64,000 nucleotides of DNA from Pseudarthrobacter sp. (GCA_031178005.1 JAPSJV010000003.1:1-64000), one strand, 5' to 3'. Positions 8,244 through 17,010 are shown, counted from the stretch's first letter. Translations and numbers: made by a program. The notes: generated by a model not told the origin, from the letters alone.

Positions 8244-9853
8244 ACCTTTCAAGCCTTGCGCCGCTCGCCGTCCTCATTCCCATCCTGGGTGCCGCGGTAA
8301 CTTTTGTGCTGTACAGGCATTCGCACGCCCAGCGGACAGTGAGCATCGGGCTGCTGACCCTGACCCTGCTGCTGGAATGCCTGTTGCTGGCCTCGACGTG
8401 GAGCGGCGGAACCTATGCGGTGAATATTGCCGGGTGGTTGCCGCCTTGGGGCATCGTCCTGGTGGTGGACCAGTTCTCGTCCTTGATGCTGGTGGTGTCC
8501 TCCGCGGTCAGCCTCGCCGTGCTGGTTTACGCCACAGGCCAGGACATGGCCGACGGCGACGAAGACTCGCCGGTGTCCATCTTCCACCCCACCTACCTGA
8601 TCCTGGTGGCCGGTGTTTCCAACGCGTTCCTTTCCGGAGACCTGTTCAACCTTTATGTGGGCTTCGAAATCCTGCTGACGGCAAGCTACGTGCTCATGAC
8701 CCTGGGCGGAACCGGACCGCGGATCCGGGCAGGCGTCACGTACGTGGTGGTCTCCGTGGTGTCCTCGGTGCTGTTCCTGATTTCCATCGCCATGATCTAC
8801 GGCGCCACGGGCACAGTGAACATGGCGGACCTGGCCATCAAGCTGGGCGAACTGGACCAGGGCACCAAGACGCTGCTGCACGTGATGCTGCTGGTGGCGT
8901 TTGGGATCAAGGCCGCCGTGTTCCCGCTCTCCTTCTGGCTGCCCGACTCCTACCCAACGGCACCCGCACCCGTTACCGCTGTGTTCGCCGGCTTGCTGAC
9001 CAAGGTTGGTGTGTACGCCATGGTCCGCACTGAAACGCTGCTGTTCCCGGGGGACTCTCTGAACACGCCGCTGATGGTGGCTGCTCTGCTGACCATGGTG
9101 GTGGGAATCCTGGGTGCGCTGGCCCAAAGCGACATAAAGCGGCTGTTGTCCTTCACCCTGGTCAGCCACATCGGCTACATGGTGTTCGGCCTGGCTATGT
9201 CCTCCGTGGCCGGGCTGGGCGCCGCCGTGTTCTACGTGGCGCACCACATCACCATCCAGACCAGCCTGTTCCTGGTCACCGGCCTGATCGAGCGCCGCGG
9301 CGGCAGCTCATCCATGGACAGGCTGGCCGGCCTGGCCAAGCTGTCCCCGGTGCTGGCGCTGCTGTTCTTCGTCCCCGCCATGAACCTGGCAGGCATCCCG
9401 CCGTTCTCCGGGTTCCTGGGCAAGGTGGGGCTGATGCAGGCCGGGATTGAGCTGGGCACACCGCTGGCATACGCGCTGGTGATCGGCGGAGTGGTCACCA
9501 GCCTGCTGACCCTGCTGGCCATTGCCAGGGTATGGAACCGGGCATTCTGGCGCAGCCCGGAAGACGCCGAATACCCGGACCCCGTGCTGCTGGCGGCCCC
9601 GGAAGCCAACGGCAGGGCAGGCAGCGGCACCACCAGCACAGTGACCGTCCTGCCCCGGACCATGGTGGGCTCAACACTGGGACTGGTACTGGTGGGCGTA
9701 GCCCTGACGGTGTTTGCAGGGCCGTTGTTCACAGTCTCGGACCAGGCCGCAGGGGAGATGCTGGACCGGTCGGCCTACATCCATGCCGTGCTGGGCGGCG
9801 ACACCCCGGTTCCGGCGCTGGAGACGGTACCGCGCACGGGAGACCTGCCATGA
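8240..9853 (+). CDS. mrpD: Mrp Na+/H+ antiporter subunit D
   Basis: A 537-residue NuoN/NuoM-like membrane subunit starting at a GTG that overlaps the mrpC stop. Diagnostic segments are FNLYVGFEILLTASYVLMTL, the conserved FGIKAAVFPLSFWLPDSYPT with the channel lysine, TKVGVYAMVRT, SDIKRLLSFTLVSHIGYMV and GIPPFSGFLGKVGL. The last ~100 residues include a hydrophilic loop and a final helix. With subunit A it forms the proton-translocating half of the complex. Confidence 0.95.
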   Translation: MNLSSLAPLAVLIPILGAAVTFVLYRHSHAQRTVSIGLLTLTLLLECLLLASTWSGGTYAVNIAGWLPPWGIVLVVDQFSSLMLVVSSAVSLAVLVYATGQDMADGDEDSPVSIFHPTYLILVAGVSNAFLSGDLFNLYVGFEILLTASYVLMTLGGTGPRIRAGVTYVVVSVVSSVLFLISIAMIYGATGTVNMADLAIKLGELDQGTKTLLHVMLLVAFGIKAAVFPLSFWLPDSYPTAPAPVTAVFAGLLTKVGVYAMVRTETLLFPGDSLNTPLMVAALLTMVVGILGALAQSDIKRLLSFTLVSHIGYMVFGLAMSSVAGLGAAVFYVAHHITIQTSLFLVTGLIERRGGSSSMDRLAGLAKLSPVLALLFFVPAMNLAGIPPFSGFLGKVGLMQAGIELGTPLAYALVIGGVVTSLLTLLAIARVWNRAFWRSPEDAEYPDPVLLAAPEANGRAGSGTTSTVTVLPRTMVGSTLGLVLVGVALTVFAGPLFTVSDQAAGEMLDRSAYIHAVLGGDTPVPALETVPRTGDLP

Positions 9854-10395
9854 GCCGCCAACGTGTGTCGCTGCGCCAGGAGCTGCCGCTGCTGGTCTGG
9901 CTGGTGGTGGTCTGGTGCGCGCTCTGGCAGGACTTCAGCCCCGGCAACCTGCTCTTTGGTGCCCTGATCTCCGTCGCCGTAGCCAGGATGTTCTACCTGC
10001 CGCCGGTGGAGCTCAGCGGCAGGTTCAACATCCTGCACGCCATCCCGTTTGCGTTGATGTTCCTGGCCAGGGTGATGGCCGCCAGTTTCCAAGTGATGTA
10101 CTTCGCCGTGGTCCGTGGCCCCCGGGTCAGTAAAGCCGTTGTTGCTGTTCCGCTACGCAGCCACCAGGACCTGCTGGTCACCGCCACCGGCCACGTCCTG
10201 TCCCTGATTCCGGGCTCCCTGGTGGTGGAGGTGGACCGCTCGTCCTCGACCCTCTACCTGCACACCCTCAACGTTGACGACGCCGATGGTGTCGCCAAAG
10301 TGCGTCGTGAGGTCCGGGACATCGAAGCCAGGTTGATAAGGATCATGGGTACCCGGGAAGAACTCGAAGCGCTGCAGCAGGAGGCTACAGCATGA
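9850..10395 (+). CDS. mrpE: Mrp Na+/H+ antiporter subunit E
   Basis: The 181-residue subunit starts at the ATG at 9850, overlapping the mrpD stop (ATGA). A longer open frame upstream lies inside mrpD and is not used. The family pattern is clear: an N-terminal pair of helices (PLLVWLVVVWCALWQDFSPG), NLLFGALISVAVARMFYLPP, then the conserved domain with LVTATGHVLSLIPGSLVVEV and LYLHTLNV. The 3' end overlaps mrpF. Confidence 0.93.
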   Translation: MSRQRVSLRQELPLLVWLVVVWCALWQDFSPGNLLFGALISVAVARMFYLPPVELSGRFNILHAIPFALMFLARVMAASFQVMYFAVVRGPRVSKAVVAVPLRSHQDLLVTATGHVLSLIPGSLVVEVDRSSSTLYLHTLNVDDADGVAKVRREVRDIEARLIRIMGTREELEALQQEATA

Positions 10396-10670
10396 TGCAG
10401 ATTGTCCTCATCGTGACAGCGGTGATCCTGTCCCTGGCCGCCGCCGGCGCCATCCTCCGGATAGCCCGCGGTCCGTCACTGTTGGACCGGGTGCTGGCGG
10501 CAGATGTGTTGCTGGCAATTCTGGGCGCTGCTTTGTGCGTCGACATGGCAGTGAACCAGCACCTGAACAACCTGATGCTGTTGGTGGCCATCTCGGTGAT
10601 CGGCTTTGTGGGGTCCGTAACCGTGGCACGGTTTGTGGCCGACAGGCGGGAGGAGCCCCTTGAATCCTGA
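10392..10670 (+). CDS. mrpF: Mrp Na+/H+ antiporter subunit F
   Basis: The smallest subunit at 92 residues, with three hydrophobic helices and the family motif RIARGPSLLDRVLAADVLL followed by LLVAISVIGFVGSVTVARFV. The ATG overlaps the mrpE stop as ATGA. The coding end overlaps the inferred TTG start of mrpG by 11 bp. Confidence 0.94.
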   Translation: MMQIVLIVTAVILSLAAAGAILRIARGPSLLDRVLAADVLLAILGAALCVDMAVNQHLNNLMLLVAISVIGFVGSVTVARFVADRREEPLES

Positions 10671-11139
10671 ACCGTCAACAGTGGATATTGTGATCGACGC
10701 CGTCTCGGCCGTGTTCATGGTGGTGGGCGCACTGATGTCGCTGGCCGCTGCAATCGGCCTGCTGCGGTTCCCCGACCTGCTCACCCGCATGCACGCGGCC
10801 ACCAAGCCGCAGGTCCTGGGACTGTTCCTGCTGCTGGCCTCGATCGGCCTGCAGATGCGCACCTTCTGGGTGTGGCCGGTGCTGCTGGTGGCCTGGCTGT
10901 TCCAGCTGCTGACCGTCCCGGTCTCCGCCCACATGGTGGGCCGCGCCGGTTACCGGACCAAGCACCTGCACCGCGAGATGCTCACCACGGATGAGCTGGA
11001 AGCCGTGGTGCAGGCGGCCACCCAAGCCGCACGCGAGGACTCGGCGGATTCGCCGCACACGCCCATGACGGCGGAAGACGCTGAAATAGAATCCGACGCC
11101 GAATCCGCGGCAGAGTCAGTGGGGAAGCCTACGGAGTAG
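10660..11139 (+). CDS. mrpG: Mrp Na+/H+ antiporter subunit G
   Basis: The best start is TTG at 10660, giving 159 residues (NPEPSTVDIVIDAV...), because GGGAGGAG (10648-10655) sits just upstream. An in-frame start further upstream (10633) lacks such a site and lies deeper in mrpF. MrpG features are FMVVGALMSLAAAIGLLRFP, DLLTRMHAATKPQVLG and three helices. About 50 acidic residues (EDAEIESDAESAAES) extend the C-terminus beyond the usual family core. It closes the mrpA-G operon; only 13 bp separate it from the convergent CBS gene. Confidence 0.93.
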   Translation: MNPEPSTVDIVIDAVSAVFMVVGALMSLAAAIGLLRFPDLLTRMHAATKPQVLGLFLLLASIGLQMRTFWVWPVLLVAWLFQLLTVPVSAHMVGRAGYRTKHLHREMLTTDELEAVVQAATQAAREDSADSPHTPMTAEDAEIESDAESAAESVGKPTE

Positions 11140-11152
11140 TCCAGGCCAGGGG

Positions 11153-11542
11153 TCAGGTCAGTTCCTCCATGCGCCGGGCAAGGATGTCGTTCATGGCCAG
11201 CAGGCCCGCGAGTTGGTTGCCTTCCACCACTACCAGACGGCTGAGGTGGTAGCGGCTCATCAGGGCCGCCGCCTGGCGCACAGACAGTTGCTCGTTGACC
11301 GTGATCGCAGGAATCGTGGCAGCGTCATAGACGTTGAGCAGGTCCACGTCGCCCTCCTGGGCGACCACGGTGTCCAGCAGTTCCCGGTAGCTGAGGAGTC
11401 CGAAGGCGTCGTGGGCATGTTGCCTGTCCACCACCAGGCTCTTGACCTGGCGTTCCTTCATCATCGAAAGCGCTTCCCGCAACGTGTTGTAAGGGGAAAT
11501 GGTGACAACCTGGGGAACCATAACATCTTTGACAGTGAGCAT
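11153..11542 (-). CDS. Two-CBS-domain protein
   Basis: The whole 129-residue protein is one CBS pair: residues about 1-60 (VKDVMVPQVVTISPYNTLRE) and about 70-129 (ISRYHLSRLVVVEGNQLAGL-like second repeat). CBS pairs bind adenosine nucleotides and gate transporters or enzymes. The start has a strong AAGGAGG site. It follows a P-II-like gene (29-bp gap) and a DUF1538 membrane protein on the same strand, so I infer it is a regulatory subunit of that membrane protein. Confidence 0.88.
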   Translation of the reverse strand: MLTVKDVMVPQVVTISPYNTLREALSMMKERQVKSLVVDRQHAHDAFGLLSYRELLDTVVAQEGDVDLLNVYDAATIPAITVNEQLSVRQAAALMSRYHLSRLVVVEGNQLAGLLAMNDILARRMEELT

Positions 11543-11571
11543 CTTTCCTCCTTGTAAACGGGTGAACCGGC

Positions 11572-11922
11572 TCAGGCGTCCTCGCGGCGCAGGTGTTCCT
11601 CAAAGCTGACCACTTGCCGAAGGTCGATTCCCGTCAGGTGTTCGATGGGTACGGCGAAAGCCAGTCCACGGGATTCGGTTCCGCGGACCAGGACGCGGTG
11701 CATTTCCTTCAGGATCGGAGCAGTGAGATGGCTTCCCACCACCATCAGCAACACTGACTGTGTTCCCTCGAATGTCAGGCCAAAGAACGTTTTCTTGGCC
11801 TCCCCACCGATCCCCTTTCCCGGCAGGATGGTGACCCCCGTAGCCCCCACCCGCTGCGCGTGTTCGATCACTTTGTCCTCGAGATCATCAGGGGCAATGA
11901 CGAGTACGGCCGTGAACTTCAT
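11572..11922 (-). CDS. P-II-like signalling protein
   Basis: A 116-residue protein with the P-II ferredoxin-like fold pattern: KFTAVLVIAPDDLEDKVIEHAQRVG at the start, a short glycine-rich T-loop equivalent (LPGKGIGGEAKKTFFG), then VLLMVVGSHLTAPILKEMHR. It lacks the GlnB uridylylation/adenylylation Tyr51 context, so it is not a canonical nitrogen regulator. Its start overlaps the stop of the DUF1538 membrane gene as ATGA. P-II-like proteins encoded next to transporters usually bind them in response to nucleotides or metabolites; I infer the same here. Confidence 0.82.
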   Translation of the reverse strand: MKFTAVLVIAPDDLEDKVIEHAQRVGATGVTILPGKGIGGEAKKTFFGLTFEGTQSVLLMVVGSHLTAPILKEMHRVLVRGTESRGLAFAVPIEHLTGIDLRQVVSFEEHLRREDA

Positions 11923-13403
11923 GACGGTTCCCTCCTCAGCTGGGGAAATCTCTCCATCACCATGGCATACACCATGACGGATATAACAGGGAAGATCGAG
12001 GCGAAAGCGATTAGGCCGAACCCGTCGATCAGGACATCCCTTCCATCCACCGCTGCCGCAAGGCCGATGCCAAGGGCAGTCACCAGCGGTACGGTGACTT
12101 CCGACGTCGTTACGCCCCCAAGATCGAATGCCAGGGCAACGATGTACTTCGGTGCAAAGAAAACCAGCACCATGGCTATGGCATAGGCCCCCATGATGAA
12201 GTAGTGGAACGGCCCGCCCACCAGGATGCGGAAGACGCCAAATGCGATGCCAAGCGCCACCCCGGTGGCTACGATGATGCGGATGGCCACTCCGCTGATC
12301 CGGCCGGGGGACGCCTCCTGGGCCTGCGCGCCGATGGCTATCAGGGCAGGTTCGGCCATGGTGGTGGCAAAACCGATCAGCAGCCCGAACAGCACGATCA
12401 GGGCAGGGGAACCCTGCTCAATGAGCTGCTCCGCCATCATCGTTCCAATGGGGAAGAGTCCAAGTTTCAGCCCTACAACGAAGGCATACAGCCCCACCAG
12501 GACCATAAGGAACCCCGCGATGACGCGTACGGGGTGGGCCAGTTTCCGCCGCAGGGCAACGTACTGGAAGAAGAGTACGACGCCGACGATCGGCAGGACC
12601 TCCCGGATCATCTCTGCGAGGCCAAGGAACATGCCAAGCACCCAGTCGCCCGGCTGCTCCCCGGTACTACCGGCCGGAAGGGCAGGAGGTGGGCCGCCGA
12701 AGGTATACTCCCAGGTTCCGTAGAGCTGGACTCCGATCATCGGGACCATCACACACAGGGCCACCAGTCCAAAGCCGTCTGCCAGGAGGCTGCGTCCGCG
12801 GATTGAGTTAGCCAGGCCCAGGCCGATTGCCGCGATCAGGGGAACACTCACGATATTCGTGGTGACCCCGCCCGAGTCGTAGGCGAGGCCTATGACCTCC
12901 GGCGGCGCCACATAGCTGAGCCCCAGGACTATCAGGTAGCCGGCAATCAGGAGCTTGTGCACGGCCCAGCCGCGAAGAACCCGAAGGATGCCCAGAACCA
13001 GGACCAAGCCCACCGAAGCGGCGATCACGAAGCGCAGCACCAGTCCATTGATCCGGCCATCGCTGACGAGCTGGGCCTGCTCTGCTACGGCAATGACCGC
13101 CGGTTCGGCCACGGACGCTGCGAATCCGATGGCAAACCCAAAGGGCAGCAACAAACCGAGGGCGCCGCGACGGACGAATTGGTTGGCCAGGTTTTTACCT
13201 ACGGGGAAGATACTCAGATCCAGCCCGTAAAGAAACAGGGCGATGCCCGCTGCCACGATCAGCAGGCCGGAAACCAGCGTCCAGGGCGAATCCGGGACGG
13301 CACGGAAGACGAACAGCTGGAATACTGCAACAACGCCCATGATGGGCAGCAGATTTTTGAGCGCCCCAAGGAATTCATCGCTGAATCTCCTGAGGTGCTC
13401 CAT
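11919..13403 (-). CDS. DUF1538 family membrane protein (duplicated)
   Basis: A 494-residue polytopic membrane protein made of two homologous halves. Matching motifs recur about 251 residues apart: AEPA at 99-102 and 350-353, and GGVTT at 178-182 and 429-433, each followed by a V-P-L stretch. Such inverted or tandem repeats are typical of secondary transporters, and DUF1538 is annotated as a transporter-like family of unknown substrate. It heads a reverse-strand operon with P-II-like and CBS proteins and lies next to the Mrp antiporter. I infer an ion or small-anion transporter under nucleotide control. Confidence 0.85.
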   Translation of the reverse strand: MEHLRRFSDEFLGALKNLLPIMGVVAVFQLFVFRAVPDSPWTLVSGLLIVAAGIALFLYGLDLSIFPVGKNLANQFVRRGALGLLLPFGFAIGFAASVAEPAVIAVAEQAQLVSDGRINGLVLRFVIAASVGLVLVLGILRVLRGWAVHKLLIAGYLIVLGLSYVAPPEVIGLAYDSGGVTTNIVSVPLIAAIGLGLANSIRGRSLLADGFGLVALCVMVPMIGVQLYGTWEYTFGGPPPALPAGSTGEQPGDWVLGMFLGLAEMIREVLPIVGVVLFFQYVALRRKLAHPVRVIAGFLMVLVGLYAFVVGLKLGLFPIGTMMAEQLIEQGSPALIVLFGLLIGFATTMAEPALIAIGAQAQEASPGRISGVAIRIIVATGVALGIAFGVFRILVGGPFHYFIMGAYAIAMVLVFFAPKYIVALAFDLGGVTTSEVTVPLVTALGIGLAAAVDGRDVLIDGFGLIAFASIFPVISVMVYAMVMERFPQLRREPS

Positions 13404-13451
13404 CGGGTCCTCTCCCGGGAATGATCCTGTGAGTACCTGATGTTTAAGTCT

Positions 13452-13493
13452 GCCGGTCCGCCGGGCGGGTGTCTACCTGCCCGGCGGACCGGC
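13452..13493 (-). terminator. Strong hairpin terminator after the DUF4235 gene
   Basis: A perfect 15-bp GC-rich stem (13452-13466 with 13479-13493) and a 12-nt loop lie 10 bp past the stop of the DUF4235 gene and before the DUF1538 gene, both on the reverse strand. It likely separates the two units. Confidence 0.8.
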
Positions 13494-13503
13494 TTCGAAG
13501 AAG

Positions 13504-13767
13504 TTACACGATGTCCTGCGTCTTGGCGAAGCGTTGGATGGCGCGCTGGGTGCCGCGGTTGGTCAGCACCTGGATGACCGCGCTGACAGAGGCGGAGATC
13601 AGGGCGAACGTAAGCGCCGAACGCAGCGTGGTGGGGACGTCTTCTTCCTTGCCGGTGGGCGGCTTGTTCCCGGTGGTCTTTTCCCACACACTGTTCACAA
13701 TTTTGGTGCCCGCGAATCCGGCTCCGATGCTGATACCGGTTCCGAGCAGTTTGATGAGGAGGTTCAT
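13504..13767 (-). CDS. DUF4235 domain protein
   Basis: An 87-residue protein starting at the ATG at 13765-13767, preceded by AGGAGCCCCC on its strand; the longer open frame upstream has no such site. The pattern is an N-terminal helix (LLIKLLGTGISIGAGFAGTK), a charged middle (WEKTTGNKPPTGKEED) and a second helix (RSALTFALISASVSAVIQVL) ending in TNRGTQRAIQRFAKT. DUF4235 is a small actinobacterial membrane family of unknown function. It is monocistronic by its terminator. Confidence 0.85.
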   Translation of the reverse strand: MNLLIKLLGTGISIGAGFAGTKIVNSVWEKTTGNKPPTGKEEDVPTTLRSALTFALISASVSAVIQVLTNRGTQRAIQRFAKTQDIV

Positions 13768-13855
13768 GGAGGGGGCTCCTTGCGGGTGGAAAACGTGGAC
13801 TTCCTTTAGCCTAACGTCCCTTTTCAGCTTGCCTTCCCGGGGACATACTGTCGGA

Positions 13856-14503
13856 ATGGGAATCCTCACTATTCAGCAGGTCCTCGATGCACGCCTGGAC
13901 GACTGGCGGAAGCTCGCGCAGGGGCTCCACGCACGGTATCTCACCAAGGATTTTGCCACGGGACTCAGGTTTGTCACCGCGGTGGCGGAGGCTGCGGAGA
14001 CAGCCAACCACCATCCGGATGTGACGTTGACCTACCCCTTCGTGGACCTGAAGCTGATCAGCCATGACGTCTCGGCAATCACCCAGCGGGACGTCGATCT
14101 CGCCAGGCGGATCAGCGGGATCGCGAAGGAACAGGGAATCAAAGCCAAGCCGGGCGCCGTTGCCGAGATCGAGCTGGCGCTGGACACCGCCAGCTCCGGC
14201 GCCGTCGGTCCTTTCTGGGCTGCGCTCCTCACCGGCCGCACGGACTCGCTGAAGGGAGATGACGTCACCGACAAGAGCGGGCGCGTGCCCTTGCTCTGGT
14301 TCCAACAGACTGATGCCCATGAGACTCCGCGGCAGCGCTTTCATATTGATCTCTGGGTACCGCACGATGAGGCGGAAGGGCGGATTGCCGCCGCAGTCAC
14401 AGCAGGCGGGCGGGTGGTGGACGACGCGCGGGCACCTTCCTTTGTGGTGCTGGCTGACCCGGAGGGGAACAGGGCCTGCGTCTGCACCTGTCTTGACCGC
14501 TGA
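13856..14503 (+). CDS. Pterin carbinolamine dehydratase-like / VOC fusion protein
   Basis: A 215-residue protein from the ATG at 13856. Residues about 1-100 match the 4a-hydroxytetrahydrobiopterin dehydratase (PCD/DCoH) fold, with the active-site type pattern ETANHHPDVTLTYPFVDLKL. Residues about 108-215 match a glyoxalase-like VOC domain (GRVPLLWFQQTDAHETPRQR, FHIDLWVPHDEAEGRI, PSFVVLADPEGNRACVCTC). This architecture occurs in actinobacteria, but its substrate is unknown, and neither pterin recycling nor aromatic hydroxylation genes are nearby. The divergent DUF4235 gene shares the upstream region. Confidence 0.82.
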   Translation: MGILTIQQVLDARLDDWRKLAQGLHARYLTKDFATGLRFVTAVAEAAETANHHPDVTLTYPFVDLKLISHDVSAITQRDVDLARRISGIAKEQGIKAKPGAVAEIELALDTASSGAVGPFWAALLTGRTDSLKGDDVTDKSGRVPLLWFQQTDAHETPRQRFHIDLWVPHDEAEGRIAAAVTAGGRVVDDARAPSFVVLADPEGNRACVCTCLDR

Positions 14504-14519
14504 CTGGTAGGGTCGGCCC

Positions 14520-16046
14520 ATGGATGAGAACCTGGGGAAGTTCATCGATGATTTTGCTGAATTAGTGCGCATAGCGCAGTCAGGCCAGCATCGAGTGCCG
14601 GTTGGTGAACAGTTGCTGGCTACACTGACGGAGCATCTGGGGACACCGGCCCAGAACCTGTCCCTGGTGGTGGAAGAAGTCCCGCCGCACCGGTTCGTGG
14701 ACGCGGACAGCATTATGGCGGACATCTCTGCGGAAAGCCCGTCCGGCCGTCTGGCAGGGATCGGCGGCGGGGACCAGCGCCACCACCTGACACTGAGCGA
14801 CATGCTGCAGTCACAGTATTTCCCCCAGGTTTCGCTGTCCCAGCCCGACTACAAGAACCTGGCCGTGGGGCCTGATGAGCAGCGGCAAGTTGTGGCCATG
14901 GGGCTGTGGCTTTTCGACTTCAACGGCAAGCCAATGGCCGTGTGGCAGAGGGAGGCCAATCCCCGGTTCGGCCGGCCCACCGCCTCCCTCGAGGTCCTTG
15001 CCGCGGATACCGCCACCACCGCGGATTTCCTGTCTGAATTCCGACGGCGGATGCAGCACCAAAGTGTCCTGAAGGGCCAGATCATCTCCCTGGTGATGGG
15101 GGAGTACGGGCCCAGCGCCGCCGGCGTCACGTTCCACACCCGCCCTGAACTGCCGGCGTCGGAAGTCATTCTCCCTGACGGTTTGCTCCAGAAGGTCTCC
15201 GATCATGTGGTGGGCATCGCCGAACAGCGGGAGTCGCTCAGCAAATACGGCCAGCACCTCAAACGCGGCATGCTGCTGTACGGACCGCCCGGAACGGGCA
15301 AAACCCATACCGTCCGCTACCTGCTGAGCCAGAGCGAAGGGACCACCGCGATCCTGTTGTCCGGCGGGTCGTTGGCCAGGATCTCCGAAGCGGCCGCCAT
15401 GGCCCGGGCACTGCAGCCTTCCATCGTGGTCCTGGAGGATTGCGACCTGATTGCGGAGGACCGCAGCTTCGGCCACGGACCCCAGCCGCTGCTTTTCGAA
15501 GTGCTGGACGCTATGGACGGGTTGGACAAGGACGCGGACGTGGCCTTCATCCTCACCACGAACCGGGTGGACATGCTGGAACGCGCGCTTGCCCAACGGC
15601 CGGGCCGCGTGGACCTTGCTGTCGAGATTCCGCTGCCCGCCGTGGACGAACGGGTCAGGCTGGTACAGCTTTATGCCCGCGGGATTCCGTTCAGCGACGA
15701 CGCCATCCAGGATGCCGCCCTCCGCGCCGCTGGCACCACGGCGTCGTTCGCGCGCGAGCTGGTTCGGCGGGCGGTGGTGAGTGCCGCCGTGGCCGGTGTT
15801 CCGGTTGCCGACGCGCACCTGGCTGCGGCGGTGGACGGGCTGATGGCCGACGGCGAGGCCCTCACCAGGAGCCTGCTGGGCAGCGGGCCGGATGGGGGCC
15901 AAGGCTTCCCGCCGGGCCCGGGAGGTCCGGGTGGTCCCGGAGGTCCGCCCATTGGCTGGGCAGGCGGCCCAGGTCCGGAGCCGGCGCCGGGCCAGTCGTC
16001 GGCCTACGGGTCGTCCATCACCATCACCGACGTCACGCCCGGCTAG
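14520..16046 (+). CDS. AAA family ATPase with Gly/Pro-rich tail
   Basis: A 508-residue protein. Residues 1-230 are a family-specific N-terminal region with no recognised domain. Residues about 235-450 are the AAA core: Walker A GPPGTGKT at 255-262, Walker B SIVVLEDCDL at 301-310, sensor-1 region LTTNRVDMLERA and arginine-finger region AQRPGRVD. The last ~50 residues are Gly/Pro-rich (repeated GPGG) and probably disordered. Single-copy AAA proteins of this type usually remodel or unfold partners; the partner is not evident. It begins 17 bp after the VOC fusion gene and may be co-transcribed with it. Confidence 0.87.
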   Translation: MDENLGKFIDDFAELVRIAQSGQHRVPVGEQLLATLTEHLGTPAQNLSLVVEEVPPHRFVDADSIMADISAESPSGRLAGIGGGDQRHHLTLSDMLQSQYFPQVSLSQPDYKNLAVGPDEQRQVVAMGLWLFDFNGKPMAVWQREANPRFGRPTASLEVLAADTATTADFLSEFRRRMQHQSVLKGQIISLVMGEYGPSAAGVTFHTRPELPASEVILPDGLLQKVSDHVVGIAEQRESLSKYGQHLKRGMLLYGPPGTGKTHTVRYLLSQSEGTTAILLSGGSLARISEAAAMARALQPSIVVLEDCDLIAEDRSFGHGPQPLLFEVLDAMDGLDKDADVAFILTTNRVDMLERALAQRPGRVDLAVEIPLPAVDERVRLVQLYARGIPFSDDAIQDAALRAAGTTASFARELVRRAVVSAAVAGVPVADAHLAAAVDGLMADGEALTRSLLGSGPDGGQGFPPGPGGPGGPGGPPIGWAGGPGPEPAPGQSSAYGSSITITDVTPG

Positions 16047-16178
16047 CCGGCGCCCGCGTCACGCAGGGCAGGCTTTAGCGGCTGGGGTGGTGGAGATCCC
16101 TGGAATGACGGGGCGGCGGTCTCCGGACCCGGCTAAAAGCGTGCTGTGCGTGACGCCAGTGGGGCGCCCAGCCGGCAC

Positions 16179-16895
16179 CTACGTCAGGCTTGAACCCCGC
16201 GGCCCGCGGACCGGAACGATGTCCCGCACCGCTGCCATGGCCGCCGCGGCGCTGCCGAAGGTAAGGAGCTCCTCCAGCAGGAATTTCGTAGGCCGCATCA
16301 GCCGCAGCGTCCCTGCCGACTCGGCCGAAAGAATGTCCGCCACCGGCATCCATTGGGAAGTGCTGGCCTCGGTGGTCTGGTGCCGCGGCTCCTGGTCCGG
16401 GCTGAGGGCGGCCAGGAAAAAGTAGGTGTCGAAGCGCTTGGGCTGGTCCGGCGGGGTAACCCAATTGGCCCACGGCACCAAGGCATCAGCGTCCAGGAGC
16501 AGTCCGGTTTCCTCGAAGACCTCACGTCGGGCGGCGGCCAGCAGCCGGGACGCCGCGTCTTCCGGGCTGATCGGGTGGACGGGGATCGCCCCGGTTGCCG
16601 GTTCGCCGGTGCGGTGCCAGGCCTTGGCGTGAAGCTGCACGACGGCGGCAGGAAAGTCCCAGCCGCCGGAATCCACGGCGTCCACCCGGCCACCGGGGAA
16701 GACCACCATTCCGGCAGCGAAGTCCATCGTGGAGACGCGATGCTGGATAAACACCTCGAGGCCCGTGGAGCCAGCGGATTCGGCCCGGTCCCGGACCAGG
16801 ATCACGCTCGCAGCCAGCCGGGCCTCAACAGGTGCGGCCGGTTCGCCGGGCTCCGGCGCCAGGAATCCGCCGCTGTTGTTGTCCGCGTCCGTCAT
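16179..16895 (-). CDS. Nudix hydrolase
   Basis: A 238-residue protein from the ATG at 16893-16895, preceded by GGAAGGAG. The Nudix box is visible as AARREVFEETGLLLD around residues 115-130, after VVFPGGRVDAVD. The N-terminal strand reads ASVILVRD. Long insertions between the GG strand and the box, and a C-terminal helix (FLLEELLTFGSAAAAMAA), resemble the NUDT19-like / acyl-CoA-type Nudix group in actinobacteria. It cleaves nucleoside diphosphate-linked substrates; which one is unknown. It is convergent with the AAA ATPase gene. Confidence 0.87.
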   Translation of the reverse strand: MTDADNNSGGFLAPEPGEPAAPVEARLAASVILVRDRAESAGSTGLEVFIQHRVSTMDFAAGMVVFPGGRVDAVDSGGWDFPAAVVQLHAKAWHRTGEPATGAIPVHPISPEDAASRLLAAARREVFEETGLLLDADALVPWANWVTPPDQPKRFDTYFFLAALSPDQEPRHQTTEASTSQWMPVADILSAESAGTLRLMRPTKFLLEELLTFGSAAAAMAAVRDIVPVRGPRGSSLT

Positions 16896-17010
16896 GCCGC
16901 TCCTTCCTGTAGCAACCGTTGTGGACCGTAGGCCCGGCCCCTGCCAAATATAACCGTAGCCGCGGAGCGCCGGGTGTAAACTGGACCAGCCCATAAGGGT
17001 GGATTTATCA

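Noticed and set aside
16057..16156. Inverted pair GCGTCACGCA (16057-16066) and TGCGTGACGC (16147-16156) between the AAA ATPase and Nudix genes.
   Set aside because: The 80-nt loop is too long for an intrinsic terminator and no T-run follows; probably chance in GC-rich sequence.
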